47,529 nt of DNA from Actinomycetota bacterium (GCA_014381945.1 JACNKQ010000046.1:1-47529); one strand, 5' to 3'. Numbered from the stretch's first letter, positions 31,922-41,805 are shown. Numbers and translations: made by a program. The notes: generated from the sequence alone by a model not told the origin.

Positions 31922-32547
31922 TGGGCTACTTCCGCGGCTTCGCCGTCACGTTCCGCAAGCTCTGGGAGAAGCGGGTCACCATCCCGTACCCCGAGCAGAA
32001 GCGAGACAAACCCGAGCGCCTCCACGGCCGCCACGTCCTCAACCGGTACGAGGACGGCATGGAGAAGTGCATCGGCTGCGAGCTCTGCGCCGGCGTGTGT
32101 CCCGCCAACTGCATCTACGTGCGCGGCGCCGACAATCCGCCCGACGACCCGGTGTCACCGGGCGAGCGCTTCGGATTCGTCTACGAGATCAACTACCTGC
32201 GGTGCATCCACTGTGACCTCTGCGTCGAGGCCTGTCCGACCGAGGCCATCACCGAGTCGAAGCTGTTCGAGTTCTCGTTCACCAACCGTTCCGACGCCGT
32301 GTACACCAAGGACGAACTGATGGTCGACGGCGAAACCGGTCGGCCGCAGCAGTTGCCCTGGGAGGACTGGCGCGACGGCGAGGACACCCACACCTCGGGT
32401 TGGATGCGTGCAACGTCCCCGTCGGGATCCGCCGCCTACGTCGGGAAGGTCTCCTGGTCGGGAGAACTCGGCTACGGCATCCGCGCCCCGGAACAGGGTC
32501 GGTCGGGCGGGGAAGCCAACGGGGACGACGAGGAGGAAGGCTCCTGA
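31921..32547 (+). CDS. nuoI: NADH-quinone oxidoreductase subunit I (complex I-1)
   Basis: A 208-residue, 23-kDa-type subunit with clusters N6a/N6b: CIGCELCAGVCPANC and CIHCDLCVEACPTEA. It relays electrons from NuoG to N2 on NuoB. The C-terminal 60 residues form an acidic, Gly/Ser-rich tail (ending GDDEEEGS). ATG 31921 overlaps the nuoH stop by one base, and its own stop overlaps nuoJ. Confidence 0.96.
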   Translation: MGYFRGFAVTFRKLWEKRVTIPYPEQKRDKPERLHGRHVLNRYEDGMEKCIGCELCAGVCPANCIYVRGADNPPDDPVSPGERFGFVYEINYLRCIHCDLCVEACPTEAITESKLFEFSFTNRSDAVYTKDELMVDGETGRPQQLPWEDWRDGEDTHTSGWMRATSPSGSAAYVGKVSWSGELGYGIRAPEQGRSGGEANGDDEEEGS

Positions 32548-33146
32548 TGGATGCCGCCGTGTTCATCGTCAGCGCCGTGATCGTGCTGTCGGGCGCCTTC
32601 GGGGTGCTCCTGGCCCGCAACCCGGTCCACGCCGCCCTCTTCCTCGTCCAGTCCGTTTTCGGCGTGGCCGTGCTGTTCCTGCTACTGGATGCCACGTTCC
32701 TCGCCGCCGTCCAGGTGATCGTCTACGCCGGCGCCATCGTCATCCTGTTCCTCTTCGTGATCATGCTGCTCGGCGTAGACCGGGCCGAGGACCTGGATGT
32801 AGAGCCCATAGCCGGACAGCGGCCGCTCGCAGTCGTCATAGGTGCCGGAATCCTGGGGACCACGCTCTCCGCCCTGCTGGTGGCGGTAGGTGGGCCGACC
32901 GGTGCCCCGGCGACCAATGCCCCTCTGGGCGACGCCGGCGACAACGCCCAACGCCTGGGTGAGGCGCTGTTCACCGACCACGTCTTCGCAGTCGAGTTGA
33001 CCGCCCTGCTGCTCACCGTCGCCGTCGTCGGCGCCGTCGTGCTGGTCCGCCGCCTCGCCGGACCGCTCCAGCCCCTTCCGGTAGCGGCGGCTGCCCCGGA
33101 AACCCAAGGCGAAGCGGATACCCCGGACGAAGGAGAAGGCGCCTGA
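32547..33146 (+). CDS. nuoJ: NADH-quinone oxidoreductase subunit J (complex I-1)
   Basis: A 199-residue, five-helix membrane subunit. [54 protein letters not shown] spans helices 2-3, including the pi-bulge helix with conserved Tyr. A charged, Pro-rich cytoplasmic tail ends the protein. It overlaps both neighbours by one base. Confidence 0.95.
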   Translation: MDAAVFIVSAVIVLSGAFGVLLARNPVHAALFLVQSVFGVAVLFLLLDATFLAAVQVIVYAGAIVILFLFVIMLLGVDRAEDLDVEPIAGQRPLAVVIGAGILGTTLSALLVAVGGPTGAPATNAPLGDAGDNAQRLGEALFTDHVFAVELTALLLTVAVVGAVVLVRRLAGPLQPLPVAAAAPETQGEADTPDEGEGA

Positions 33147-33451
33147 TGGACGTCACCGTCGCCTGGTACCTGACGCTCGGTGCCGTCCTGTTCACGCTGG
33201 GCGCCGTCGGCCTCCTGGTGCGTCGCAACCCGCTCGTGATGTTCATGTGCGTCGAGTTGATGCTCAACGCCGTCAACCTCACCTTCGTCAGCCTGGGCGA
33301 CGCCCTGGGTGACCTGGGCGGGCAGGTATCGGTGTTCTTCGTGCTGGTGGTGGCAGCCGCCGAGGTCGTGGTGGGCCTCGGGATCATCGTTGCGATCATG
33401 CGCCGACGCTCCGGGGCGACCGTCGACGACCTCTCTGTGCTGAGGGGTTAG
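33146..33451 (+). CDS. nuoK: NADH-quinone oxidoreductase subunit K (complex I-1)
   Basis: A 101-residue, three-helix subunit. Conserved membrane Glu residues lie in [14 protein letters not shown] and [18 protein letters not shown], both needed for proton translocation. Normal family length. ATG 33146 overlaps the nuoJ stop. Confidence 0.96.
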   Translation: MDVTVAWYLTLGAVLFTLGAVGLLVRRNPLVMFMCVELMLNAVNLTFVSLGDALGDLGGQVSVFFVLVVAAAEVVVGLGIIVAIMRRRSGATVDDLSVLRG

Positions 33452-33454
33452 GGC

Positions 33455-35794
33455 ATGCTCGACCTCGTATGGCTCATCCCGGCGTTCCCTCTGGCCGGCT
33501 TCGCCCTGTTGCTGGTGGCCGGTAGACGCCTCGGCGAGCCGCGCTCCGGTTGGGTGGCGACCCTCGCCATGTTCGGGTCGTTCGCCGCCACGCTCGCCGT
33601 GGTCCTCGAACTGCTTTCGCGCGACGAACAGCACCGGCGTTCGGTCACCACGCTGTTCAGCTGGGTGCCGGCCGGCGACCTGTCCGTCGACATCGGCTTC
33701 CTCGCCGACCCGCTGTCGCTGACCATGTGCCTGTTCATCACCGGCGTCGGCGCCCTCATCCACCTGTACTCGATCGGGTACATGCACGGCGACGCAGACT
33801 TCAGCCGCTTCTTCGCCTACCTGAACCTGTTCGCCTTCTCGATGCTCGTCCTCGTCCTGGGCGACAACATGCTGCTGACGTTCCTCGGCTGGGAGGGAGT
33901 CGGGGCGTGCTCGTACCTGCTCATCTCCTTCTGGTTCACCGACCCCGCCAACGCCTCCGCCGGGAAGAAGGCCTTCGTCACGAACCGCATCGGCGACTGG
34001 GGCGTGCTCGTCGCCATGTGCCTCACGTTCTTCACGTTCGGGTCGCTTTCCTACGTAGAGGTGCTCGACGCTGCCGACGCCGGCCAGGTCGCCGAGTCGA
34101 CGGCAACCTTCATCGCCGTGATGCTGTTCGTCGGTGCAATCGGCAAGTCGGCCCAGTTCCCGCTGTACCTGTGGCTGCCAGATGCCATGGCCGGCCCCAC
34201 GCCCGTCTCTGCGCTGATCCACGCCGCCACGATGGTCACCTCGGGCATCTACCTGCTGACCCGGGTCAACCCGATCATCGCCGACGCCGCCGACTGGGTC
34301 CCCTCGCTGATCGCCTGGGTCGGGGTTGGCACCGCACTGTTCGCTGCGACCATCGCCGTCGCCCAGACCGACATCAAGAAGGTCCTGGCGTATTCGACGA
34401 TCAGCCAACTCGGCTACATGTTCCTGGCCGTCGGCTGCGGCGCCTACGTGCCGGCCATCTTCCACATGGTCACCCACGCCTTCTTCAAGGCGCTGCTGTT
34501 CCTCGGCTCGGGTTCGGTCATCCACGGGATGGACGGGGACCAGGACATGCGCCACTACGGGGGCCTGCGGAAATGGATGCCGGTCACCGCATCCACGTTC
34601 ATCATCGGCTGGCTGGCCATCGCCGGCGTGCCGCCGTTCGCCGGGTTCTGGTCGAAGGACGAGATCCTGGCGTACGCCTGGAACGAGAGCCCCGCCCTGT
34701 GGTTCGTCGGCCTCGTCACCGCCGTGCTGACCGCCTTCTACATGACCCGCCAGGTGGTGCTCACCTTCTTCGGCCGACACCGTTACGCCGACGCCCGACC
34801 CGACGAGGTGGCCGCTGCATGGAACGCCCGCCTCGCAGGCGCAGCGGACCAACTCGAAACGGCGGCGACGGCCCGCACCGCAGCGCTCGCCGGCCTCGAG
34901 GACTCGACCGCCGCCCTTTCCGAGGCGGAAGCGGCCCATGTGGCTGCGATCGAGGAGGCCCGTGCGGCGACCTCCGGGGAGGTGGCGGACGAAACCTCCG
35001 ATCCCGAGGCGCTGGCCCAGGCGGTGCTCGCCACCGAGGACGCCCTGGCTGCTGCAATGGCAGCGATTGCCGCTGCCGAGGAGGCTCTGGCTGCAGCAGA
35101 ATCGGAACACGACAAGGCCGCCGGCGACCACGCCGCCGTCATCGCCGCTGACGACGAACGCGGCGAGGTTCCCTCACTGTCACTCGACACCGCCCCGGAA
35201 GTAGCCGATGTCGCCGACCACCTGCCCGAAGCCGTGGCCGCACGCTCCGACCACGTCCCGCACGAGTCCCCGTGGACGATGACCCTGCCGCTTGTGGTCC
35301 TGGCGGCCCTGTCGGTCGGCGGTGGGCTCATGCAGCTCCCGTTCACGCCGTCGCTTCGGTTCCTCGAACAGTGGCTCGAACCCTCGCTGTTCGGCAACGA
35401 GGTCCACCTCGGCATCGGCGGAGGCGTGCTCTGGGTGCTGGCGGCCGTCGCCGTGGTCGGCGGGCTCGTCGGCATCGCCCTCGCCGTCGCCGCCTACGAA
35501 CGTCGCAGAATCGACCACCGGGTCTTCGAGCAGCCGCTGCTCGCCGATGCCTGGGCGTTCGACAGGAAGGTGGGCGACTTCATGGGTGGTCCCGGCCGGG
35601 TCGGCTTCGAGGCCACCACCACCTTCGACGAGCGCATCGTGGACGGCGCCGTCAACGGGGTCGGCGCAATGGTCCGCCGCCTGGCCGGCGTGCTGCGCCG
35701 CTTCCACAACGGGCTGGTCCGCACCTACGCCGCCGGCGCCGCACTCGGAGCGGTCGCCCTGCTGCTGTGGTTCCTCACGAGGGCCAGCTGGTGA
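33455..35794 (+). CDS. nuoL: NADH-quinone oxidoreductase subunit L with long coiled-coil-like insertion (complex I-1)
   Basis: A 779-residue antiporter-like pump subunit (E. coli NuoL has 613). The core is normal: LGWEGVGACSYLLISFW, KSAQFPLYLWLPDAMAGPTPVSALIHAATMV, QTDIKKVLAYSTISQLGYM and PPFAGFWSKDEIL. Between FFGRHR (residue 443) and HESPWTMTLPL (603) lies a 160-residue Ala/Glu-rich segment absent from the second NuoL, where only about ten residues separate the same motifs. The C-terminal lateral-helix region is present. GAGGGG precedes ATG 33455. Confidence 0.95.
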   Translation: MLDLVWLIPAFPLAGFALLLVAGRRLGEPRSGWVATLAMFGSFAATLAVVLELLSRDEQHRRSVTTLFSWVPAGDLSVDIGFLADPLSLTMCLFITGVGALIHLYSIGYMHGDADFSRFFAYLNLFAFSMLVLVLGDNMLLTFLGWEGVGACSYLLISFWFTDPANASAGKKAFVTNRIGDWGVLVAMCLTFFTFGSLSYVEVLDAADAGQVAESTATFIAVMLFVGAIGKSAQFPLYLWLPDAMAGPTPVSALIHAATMVTSGIYLLTRVNPIIADAADWVPSLIAWVGVGTALFAATIAVAQTDIKKVLAYSTISQLGYMFLAVGCGAYVPAIFHMVTHAFFKALLFLGSGSVIHGMDGDQDMRHYGGLRKWMPVTASTFIIGWLAIAGVPPFAGFWSKDEILAYAWNESPALWFVGLVTAVLTAFYMTRQVVLTFFGRHRYADARPDEVAAAWNARLAGAADQLETAATARTAALAGLEDSTAALSEAEAAHVAAIEEARAATSGEVADETSDPEALAQAVLATEDALAAAMAAIAAAEEALAAAESEHDKAAGDHAAVIAADDERGEVPSLSLDTAPEVADVADHLPEAVAARSDHVPHESPWTMTLPLVVLAALSVGGGLMQLPFTPSLRFLEQWLEPSLFGNEVHLGIGGGVLWVLAAVAVVGGLVGIALAVAAYERRRIDHRVFEQPLLADAWAFDRKVGDFMGGPGRVGFEATTTFDERIVDGAVNGVGAMVRRLAGVLRRFHNGLVRTYAAGAALGAVALLLWFLTRASW
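34778..35254 (+). other. Ala/Glu-rich helical insertion within NuoL-1
   Basis: Residues about 442-600 of NuoL. Two heptad-like stretches (about 450-505 and 517-565) are dominated by Ala, Glu and Asp with Leu at intervals, suggesting a helical hairpin, followed by an acidic linker (DTAPEVADVADHLPEAV). By E. coli NuoL topology the loop after the SKDEI helix and the next one would face the cytoplasm. Confidence 0.8.
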
Positions 35795-37392
35795 TGTCCG
35801 TGCTCGCCTCCGCCTCGCCCACGTTCCCGGTGCTGCCGGCACTGATACTCACGCCCCTGTTCGGCGCCCTGCTGGTGGTCCTCGGGCCCCGCCGGCGGCC
35901 CGAACTGCTCAAGCTCACGGCTGTCCTGGCGACGGTGGCAACCGGAGCGTTGTCGTTGTGGGTCCTTCTCGCCTTCGACGCCGGTGGCGAGGGGTTCCAG
36001 TTCGCCAGCCGCCACGCATGGATCGGGGAACTCGGCATCTCCTGGCTGTTCGGCGTCGACGGGATCTCGCTGTTCCTCATCGTCCTGACGGGGATCCTGT
36101 TTCCGATCGCCATCCTGGCCACCGACCCCGGGCACGACAGCCGCGCCTACTACGCCTGGATGCTTGTGCTGGAGGGCGGGGTGATGGGGGTGTTTGCCAG
36201 CCTGGACCTGGTCATGTTCTTCCTGTGCTTCGAGATCGTGCTCGTGCCGATGTACTTCCTCATCGGCCGGTGGGGACACGGCAACCGCACCTACGCGGCC
36301 ACCAAGTTCTTCCTCTACACGATGGCCGGCTCGGCGCTGATGCTCGTCGGCATCGTGTCGCTGGCGTTCCTGCACGCAGATGCCACGGGCGGAGCGCTCA
36401 CGTTCGACCTCGTCGCCATCGCCGAGGCACAGAGCATCGCCACCGAGACCGCCCGTTGGCTGTTCCTGGCATTCGCCCTGGCCTTCGCCGTCAAGGTGCC
36501 GATATTCCCGCTCCACACCTGGCTCCCCGACGCCCACACCGAAGCGCCCACGGCAGGTTCCGTGATCCTCGCCGGTGTGCTCCTCAAGTTGGGCACCTAC
36601 GGGTTCCTGCGCTTCGGCCTGTACCTGTTCCCGGAGGCCACCCACCACTTCGCCCCGGTATTTCTCGTGCTCGGCGTGGTCGGCATCGTGTACGGGGCGG
36701 TTGTCGCCACCATGCAGAAGGACCTCAAGCGACTGGTCGCCTACTCGTCGGTGGCGCACCTCGGGTTCATCATCCTGGGCACGTTCGCCCTCAACACAGA
36801 GGGCATCGAGGGCGGCCTGCTCCAGATGGTCAACCACGGCATCTCCACCGGCGCCCTGTTCCTGCTGGTCGGCATGATCTACGAGCGCCGCCGCACACGC
36901 CAGATCGACGAGCTGGGCGGCCTCCAGAAGTCGGCACCGCTGCTGGCGGGCGTCTTCATGGTCGTGATGCTGTCGTCGATCGGACTGCCCGGCCTGAACG
37001 GCTTCGTCGGCGAGTTCCTCGTGCTGGTCGGCACCTTCAACGCCCACCGCTGGTATGCCGTGGTGGCCGCCGGCGGCGTGGTGCTGGCAGCCCTCTACCT
37101 GCTGTGGGCCTACCAACGGGTGTTCCACGGTCCCGCAGAGGGAGACAACGCCGACATGCCCGACCTGTGCCTGCGCGAGGGCCTGGTCCTGGCGCCGCTG
37201 CTGGCGCTGATCGTGGTGCTGGGCGTCTACCCGAAGCCGGTCATCGAGCGCATGGAGCCGGCGGTCGACGCTCTTGTCGAACACATCGAACGCCACGTCG
37301 ACGGCTTCGAGGAGCCGACCAGCCGCATGGGCATCGACATATCCCCAGATGGCCCCCTTGATGGCCCCGCTGACTCGGAAGAGGGCCACTGA
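35794..37392 (+). CDS. nuoM: NADH-quinone oxidoreductase subunit M (complex I-1)
   Basis: A 532-residue, 14-helix pump subunit. The key acidic and basic residues are present: Glu in FFLCFEIVLVPMYFLIG, Lys in FAVKVPIFPLHTWLPDAHTEAPT and Lys in MQKDLKRLVAYSSVAHLGF. A cytoplasmic tail of about 40 acidic residues follows the last helix. ATG 35794 overlaps the nuoL stop. Confidence 0.96.
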   Translation: MSVLASASPTFPVLPALILTPLFGALLVVLGPRRRPELLKLTAVLATVATGALSLWVLLAFDAGGEGFQFASRHAWIGELGISWLFGVDGISLFLIVLTGILFPIAILATDPGHDSRAYYAWMLVLEGGVMGVFASLDLVMFFLCFEIVLVPMYFLIGRWGHGNRTYAATKFFLYTMAGSALMLVGIVSLAFLHADATGGALTFDLVAIAEAQSIATETARWLFLAFALAFAVKVPIFPLHTWLPDAHTEAPTAGSVILAGVLLKLGTYGFLRFGLYLFPEATHHFAPVFLVLGVVGIVYGAVVATMQKDLKRLVAYSSVAHLGFIILGTFALNTEGIEGGLLQMVNHGISTGALFLLVGMIYERRRTRQIDELGGLQKSAPLLAGVFMVVMLSSIGLPGLNGFVGEFLVLVGTFNAHRWYAVVAAGGVVLAALYLLWAYQRVFHGPAEGDNADMPDLCLREGLVLAPLLALIVVLGVYPKPVIERMEPAVDALVEHIERHVDGFEEPTSRMGIDISPDGPLDGPADSEEGH

Positions 37393-38903
37393 TGTTCGCC
37401 CAGGCCGAAACCGTCGCCACGCCCGAGGTGCTCTGGTGGGCACTCGTCCCGCTGCTGGTCCTCGCCGGCGCTGCGGTGCTGCTGCTGACCGTCGCCTCGC
37501 TGGTGCGGCGGTTGCCCGAGTGGCTGCCTGCCGCCTGGACGATCGTGGCCGGCCTTGCCGTGCTCGTGTCGGTCGTCCCGCTCTGGAACGAGGTGCAGGA
37601 CGACGGTGCCCGCTCGTTCCTGGCCGGCGCAGTCGGGATCGACGGTTCGACGCTGTTCGTGACCGCCCTGCTCGCCGTCGCCGTGGTAGCCACGGCGCTG
37701 CTCTCCCGGGCATACCTCACCCGCGAGGACCTGCCGGGCGTCGAACTCTACGTGCTGCTGCTCCTCTCGGCCGCCGGCGGCGTGGTCATGGCGTCGGCCA
37801 ACGACCTGATCGTGCTGTTCCTCGGACTCGAGTTGCTGTCCATCGCCGTCTACGTCATGGCGGCCCTGCACCTGCGTCGCATCCAGTCGCAGGAGGCCGC
37901 CCTCAAGTACTTCGTGCTGGGGGCGTTCGCCTCGGCGTTCCTGCTCTACGGGATCGCACTCGTCTACGGCGCCACCGGCGCCACCGGCCTGGCACGCATC
38001 GCCGGCTACCTGTCCACCACCATCCTGCTCGAGGACGGGATGCTGATGGCCGGCTTCGGCCTGCTGCTGGTCGGCCTGGGCTTCAAGGTTGCCGCCGTGC
38101 CGTTCCATGCGTGGGCGCCAGACGTCTATCAGGGTGCCCCGACGCCGGTGGTCGCCTGGATGGCTGCCGGCGTCAAGGCCGCCGGGTTCGCCGCCCTGCT
38201 GCGGGTCTTCGTGCTGACGTTCGGCTCGTGGTCGGGGGAGTGGCAGCCCGCCGTGTGGGGTCTCGCCATCCTCACGGTGCTGGGAGGGTCCGTCGTGGCC
38301 GTCGTCCAGACCGACGTCAAGCGGATGCTGGCGTACTCGTCGATCGCCCACGCCGGGTTCCTCCTGGTGGGAGTGCAGGCCGCATCCGATCGGGGCACGG
38401 CCGCCGTGCTCACCTATCTCGGGGTCTACACGCTGCTGGCCTGCGGCAGCTTCGCCGTGGTCACGGTCGTCGGTGGCGCCGGCGACGACCGCCACGGCAT
38501 CGACGCCTACCGGGGCCTCGGCGCCCGACGCCCATGGCTGGCCGGTGCGTTCGCCGTGCTGCTGCTGGGCCAGGCGGGCGTGCCGTTCACGGCCGGCTTC
38601 GTGGCCAAGTTCGGCGTGATCGCCGCCGCTACAGAGGGTCACTCGTATGCCCTCGCCGGGATCGCCATGGTGTCCGCAGCCGTGGCTGCCTTCGTCTACC
38701 TGCGGATCCTCGTGGCCCTCTATATGGAGGACAGGCACCTGGAGGACGACGACGAGGCCGGGGCCGTCGAGGTCGATCCCGCCCCGTGGGGACCCCGCAT
38801 CGTCATCACCGTGTCGGTCGCCCTGGTGCTGGTCCTGGGCGTCGTCCCCGGCCCGCTCGTCGACCTGGCCAAAGACGCCGTCCCCGTACTGGTGGGGGGC
38901 TGA
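37392..38903 (+). CDS. nuoN: NADH-quinone oxidoreductase subunit N (complex I-1)
   Basis: A 503-residue pump subunit. FLGLELLSIAVYVMAAL carries the conserved Glu, GLGFKVAAVPFHAWAPDVYQGAPTPVVAWMAAG the Lys and family signature, and VQTDVKRMLAYSSIAHAGFLLVG the second Lys. It closes the first complex I set and the 21-gene operon. No strong terminator is visible in the 144-bp gap that follows. Confidence 0.96.
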   Translation: MFAQAETVATPEVLWWALVPLLVLAGAAVLLLTVASLVRRLPEWLPAAWTIVAGLAVLVSVVPLWNEVQDDGARSFLAGAVGIDGSTLFVTALLAVAVVATALLSRAYLTREDLPGVELYVLLLLSAAGGVVMASANDLIVLFLGLELLSIAVYVMAALHLRRIQSQEAALKYFVLGAFASAFLLYGIALVYGATGATGLARIAGYLSTTILLEDGMLMAGFGLLLVGLGFKVAAVPFHAWAPDVYQGAPTPVVAWMAAGVKAAGFAALLRVFVLTFGSWSGEWQPAVWGLAILTVLGGSVVAVVQTDVKRMLAYSSIAHAGFLLVGVQAASDRGTAAVLTYLGVYTLLACGSFAVVTVVGGAGDDRHGIDAYRGLGARRPWLAGAFAVLLLGQAGVPFTAGFVAKFGVIAAATEGHSYALAGIAMVSAAVAAFVYLRILVALYMEDRHLEDDDEAGAVEVDPAPWGPRIVITVSVALVLVLGVVPGPLVDLAKDAVPVLVGG

Positions 38904-39033
38904 CATGAACCCTGAACCTGCTGGTTCGCGGCCGTTTCCCACAGCGAAGGCGAGACTGCCCGCTAACCTCCCCGGAGCGCTGCGACGGCGTCGTCCGGCA
39001 CTCTTCACGCCCGCCCACCTTCCCGCAATCCGT

Positions 39034-39039
39034 TAGGTT
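39034..39039 (+). promoter_or_regulatory. Putative -10 box (TAGGTT) of the second nuo operon
   Basis: TAGGTT lies 8 nt before GTG 39048, the same layout as at rex and proC. It sits in the only sizeable gap (38904-39047) between the two nuo sets, so the second complex I can be transcribed separately. No Rex operator was seen in this gap. Confidence 0.5.
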
Positions 39040-39047
39040 CACCCTTC

Positions 39048-39413
39048 GTGTCCGAGTTCCTCCGCAGCTGGCTGGTCCTGGTGGTCTTCGGTGGCCTGGC
39101 CGTGGCCGTGGTCGGCACCTTCCTCGGTCTCGGCAGCCTGCTGCGCCCGCAACGCGCCACCGAGCAGAAGGTCATGAACTACGAAAGCGGCGTCGACCCG
39201 CAGGGCGACCGCTGGAGCCAGTCGAACATCCGCTACTACGTGTTCGCCCTCATGTTCGTGCTCTTCGACGTGGAAGTCGTGTTCATCTTCCCGTGGGCCG
39301 CCCGCCTCGAGGCCTACGGCATGTTCGGCCTCGTCGAGATGGCCATCTTCATCTTCATCCTCGCCCTGGGCCTGTTCTACGCCTGGCGCAAGCGACTGCT
39401 GCGTTGGATATGA
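39048..39413 (+). CDS. nuoA: Complex I-2 subunit A
   Basis: A 121-residue, three-helix NuoA of usual length. [44 protein letters not shown] contains the helix-2 acidic motif, but the loop Cys of the common YECG motif is replaced by Ser (YESG). It differs strongly from NuoA-1, so the two sets are not a recent duplication. GTG 39048 appears leaderless. A 22-nt gap precedes nuoB. Confidence 0.94.
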   Translation: MSEFLRSWLVLVVFGGLAVAVVGTFLGLGSLLRPQRATEQKVMNYESGVDPQGDRWSQSNIRYYVFALMFVLFDVEVVFIFPWAARLEAYGMFGLVEMAIFIFILALGLFYAWRKRLLRWI

Positions 39414-39435
39414 GGAGCAGGGCAACGACCTGAAC

Positions 39436-39936
39436 ATGGGACTCGTCGAGAACGGCAAGCTGCCGAAGCCACTCACAGCGCTGCTCAACGTCAGCCGCAA
39501 GTACTCCCTCTGGGTGTACCAGTGGGGCCTCGCCTGCTGTGCCATCGAGATGGGTGCCGCCTTCGCCTCGCCCCGCTACGACGTGATGCGCCTCGGCGTG
39601 ATCCCGTTCCCGGCCTCGCCCCGTCAGGCCGACCTCGTCGTCGTCTCGGGCACCGTCACCGACAAGATGGCGCCGGCGGTAAAGCGCCTCTATGAACAGA
39701 TGCCCGACCCCAAGTACGTGATTTCGATGGGCTCCTGCGCCAACTGCGGCGGCCCCTACTGGGACTCCTACTCGGTAACCAAGGGCGTCGACCAGATCAT
39801 TCCCGTCGACGTGTACGTGCCCGGCTGCCCGCCACGTCCAGAGGCGCTGCTCGAGGGCATCGTGCTGCTCCAGGAGCGCATCCGGTCCGAGGACATGGGC
39901 GAACGCTGGAACGGAGACCCCATTGTCGTCTCCTGA
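39436..39936 (+). CDS. nuoB: Complex I-2 subunit B
   Basis: A 166-residue N2-cluster subunit with all four ligands: [19 protein letters not shown] and [29 protein letters not shown] is the family signature. It lacks the acidic tail of NuoB-1. ATG 39436. The second Cys in CANCGG is extra and common in other NuoB proteins. Confidence 0.96.
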   Translation: MGLVENGKLPKPLTALLNVSRKYSLWVYQWGLACCAIEMGAAFASPRYDVMRLGVIPFPASPRQADLVVVSGTVTDKMAPAVKRLYEQMPDPKYVISMGSCANCGGPYWDSYSVTKGVDQIIPVDVYVPGCPPRPEALLEGIVLLQERIRSEDMGERWNGDPIVVS

Positions 39937-40645
39937 GGACACCGTGGACACGGTCGATAACGCCGACGAGACCGACGTCGAGGCGCCCGCCGTCGATTCT
40001 GGACGTGACGCCCTCGTGGCGACCCTCGCCGCCACCCTCGGCGATGGGTTCGTCGCCGGCGAGGTGGATCCCGGCGTCGATGTCTGCGTGCGGGTGACCG
40101 CCGACTCGTGGCTGGCCGCCGGCATCGCCCTGCGCGACCACTGCGGCATGTCGTACTTCGGCTTCCTGTCCGCCATCGACTGGCTGCCCTCGCCCTACGG
40201 GCGCGACATGGACGCCCAGGTCGACGGCCCCGAGGCCAGCGATCCTGAACCGATGGAGTGGGGGACCACCGGCGGCGAGACCCGCTTCCAGTTGCTGGCC
40301 CGGGTCCACGACCCCATGTCCGGCCTCGGCATCACTGTCAAGGCCGACGTGCCGGGCGACCGGCCCGAGGTCGATTCGTGGATCCCCGCCTACGCCGGCG
40401 CCGACTGGCACGAGCGGGAGGCCTGGGAGATGTTCGGCATCTCCTTCCGCGGCCACCCGAACCAGGTGCACCTCTACCTTCCGGGCGCCTTCGAGGGAAA
40501 CCCGTTGCGCAAGGACTACCCGCTGCTGGCCCGGCGGATCAAGCCGTGGCCGGGCATCGTCGACGTCGAACTCATGCCGGGCAGCGACGACGAGGCGGGC
40601 GACGACGAGGCACCGGAAGAATCGGAAGCAGGTGCCGACGCATGA
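39923..40645 (+). CDS. nuoC: Complex I-2 subunit C
   Basis: A 240-residue 30-kDa-type subunit. The family core is at the C-terminal side ([45 protein letters not shown]), preceded by [26 protein letters not shown], and followed by an acidic tail. TTG 39923 has GGAG 6 nt upstream but overlaps nuoB by 14 nt; GTG 39944 with GAGG 5 nt upstream is an equally good start. Both ends are more acidic than in NuoC-1. Confidence 0.93.
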   Translation: MSSPEDTVDTVDNADETDVEAPAVDSGRDALVATLAATLGDGFVAGEVDPGVDVCVRVTADSWLAAGIALRDHCGMSYFGFLSAIDWLPSPYGRDMDAQVDGPEASDPEPMEWGTTGGETRFQLLARVHDPMSGLGITVKADVPGDRPEVDSWIPAYAGADWHEREAWEMFGISFRGHPNQVHLYLPGAFEGNPLRKDYPLLARRIKPWPGIVDVELMPGSDDEAGDDEAPEESEAGADA

Positions 40646-41805
40646 CCGACACCCGGCAACTCGCCTACATCGCCGCCCAGGCCGCCGACGCCCGCGTGAA
40701 CGTCGAACTCGAGACCGAGGGCATGACCCTCAACATCGGACCGCAGCACCCGGCCACCCACGGCACCCTGCGCATCATCGTGCGCCTCGACGGCGAGCGG
40801 GTCGTCGCCGCCGAACCGGTCATGGGCTACATGCACCGCGGCTACGAAAAGCTCGCCGAGGTCCGCACCTATCCGCAGGTCACCACGCTGGTGAACCGCA
40901 TCGACTGGTTGGGCAGCTTCGCCAACGAGGTCCCGTTCATCCTCGCCGCCGAGCGGCTCATGGAGGTCGAGGCCCCGCCCCGGGCCAGGTGGATCCGTAC
41001 CGCCCTGTTCGAACTGTCCCGCATCGCCAACGTGGTCCTGTTCCTCGGCGACATGGGCGTACAACTGGGGGCCGTCACCCCGGTCTTCTTCGCCTTCCGC
41101 GACCGCGAGTTCGTGCTCAACCAGATCGAGGCGGTCACCGGCGGCCGCTTCCACCCCAACTTCGACCGAATCGGCGGCCTCAAGGACGACCTCCCCAAGG
41201 GCTGGATCGAGGAGACCCGAAGCGTCCTCGGGCGCATCCGGACCTTCTGCGACGAGATGGAGGACCTGGTCGCCGGCAACGAGATCTTCGAGGCCCGGAC
41301 CCGCAACATCGGGGTGATCCCGGCCGACGTCGGCCTCGCCTACGGCCTTTCCGGCGCCAACATCCGTGCCAGCGGGGTCGACTGGGACCTGCGCCGCGAC
41401 GGCGACATGGGACTCGCCCACGGTGAGCTCGACTGGAAGGTCTGGACCCACCCCGACGGCGACTCGTTTGCCCGCTACTGGGTGCGCCTCCAGGAGGTCC
41501 GCGAGGCCTGCACCATCGTCGAGCAGTGCCTCGACGGCCTGCCCTCCGGGCCGGTCATGGCCAAGGTGCCCCGCATCATCAAGGTGCCCGCCGGCGAGGC
41601 CTACGTCGAGACCGAGAACCCGCTCGGCGTCATGGGCTACTACATCGTCTCCAAGGGCGACCTGGTGCCGTACCGCGTCAAGATCCGCTCGGCGTCGTTC
41701 AACAACGTCTCGATCACCCCGTGGCTGCTCGAGGGCGTCTACGTCCCCGACGTCATCTCGATCCTCGCCAGCCTCTACTTCATCCTCGGGGACATCGATC
41801 GATGA
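40642..41805 (+). CDS. nuoD: Complex I-2 subunit D with altered quinone site
   Basis: A 387-residue 49-kDa-type subunit. NIGPQHPATHGTLRIIVRL keeps the quinone-site His, but the segment NRIDWLGSFANE has Trp89 where Nqo4 Tyr87 and NuoD-1 Tyr116 stand. Other family motifs (YMHRGYEKLAEVRTY, LFELSRIANVVLFLGDMGVQLGAVTP, GDLVPYRVKIRSASFNNV) are intact. No hydrogenase CxxC pairs are present, so it is not a [NiFe] large subunit. ATG 40642 overlaps the nuoC stop. Confidence 0.95.
   Translation: MTDTRQLAYIAAQAADARVNVELETEGMTLNIGPQHPATHGTLRIIVRLDGERVVAAEPVMGYMHRGYEKLAEVRTYPQVTTLVNRIDWLGSFANEVPFILAAERLMEVEAPPRARWIRTALFELSRIANVVLFLGDMGVQLGAVTPVFFAFRDREFVLNQIEAVTGGRFHPNFDRIGGLKDDLPKGWIEETRSVLGRIRTFCDEMEDLVAGNEIFEARTRNIGVIPADVGLAYGLSGANIRASGVDWDLRRDGDMGLAHGELDWKVWTHPDGDSFARYWVRLQEVREACTIVEQCLDGLPSGPVMAKVPRIIKVPAGEAYVETENPLGVMGYYIVSKGDLVPYRVKIRSASFNNVSITPWLLEGVYVPDVISILASLYFILGDIDR

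Noticed and set aside
38905-39036. 43-residue ORF between the two nuo sets
   Set aside because: It is basic and low in complexity, has no ribosome-binding site, and its stop lies in the probable -10 box of the second operon.
40642-41805. NuoD-2 as a [NiFe] hydrogenase large subunit (hydrogenase-4 or Ech type)
   Set aside because: The N- and C-terminal CxxC nickel ligands are absent and the protein aligns with NuoD throughout.
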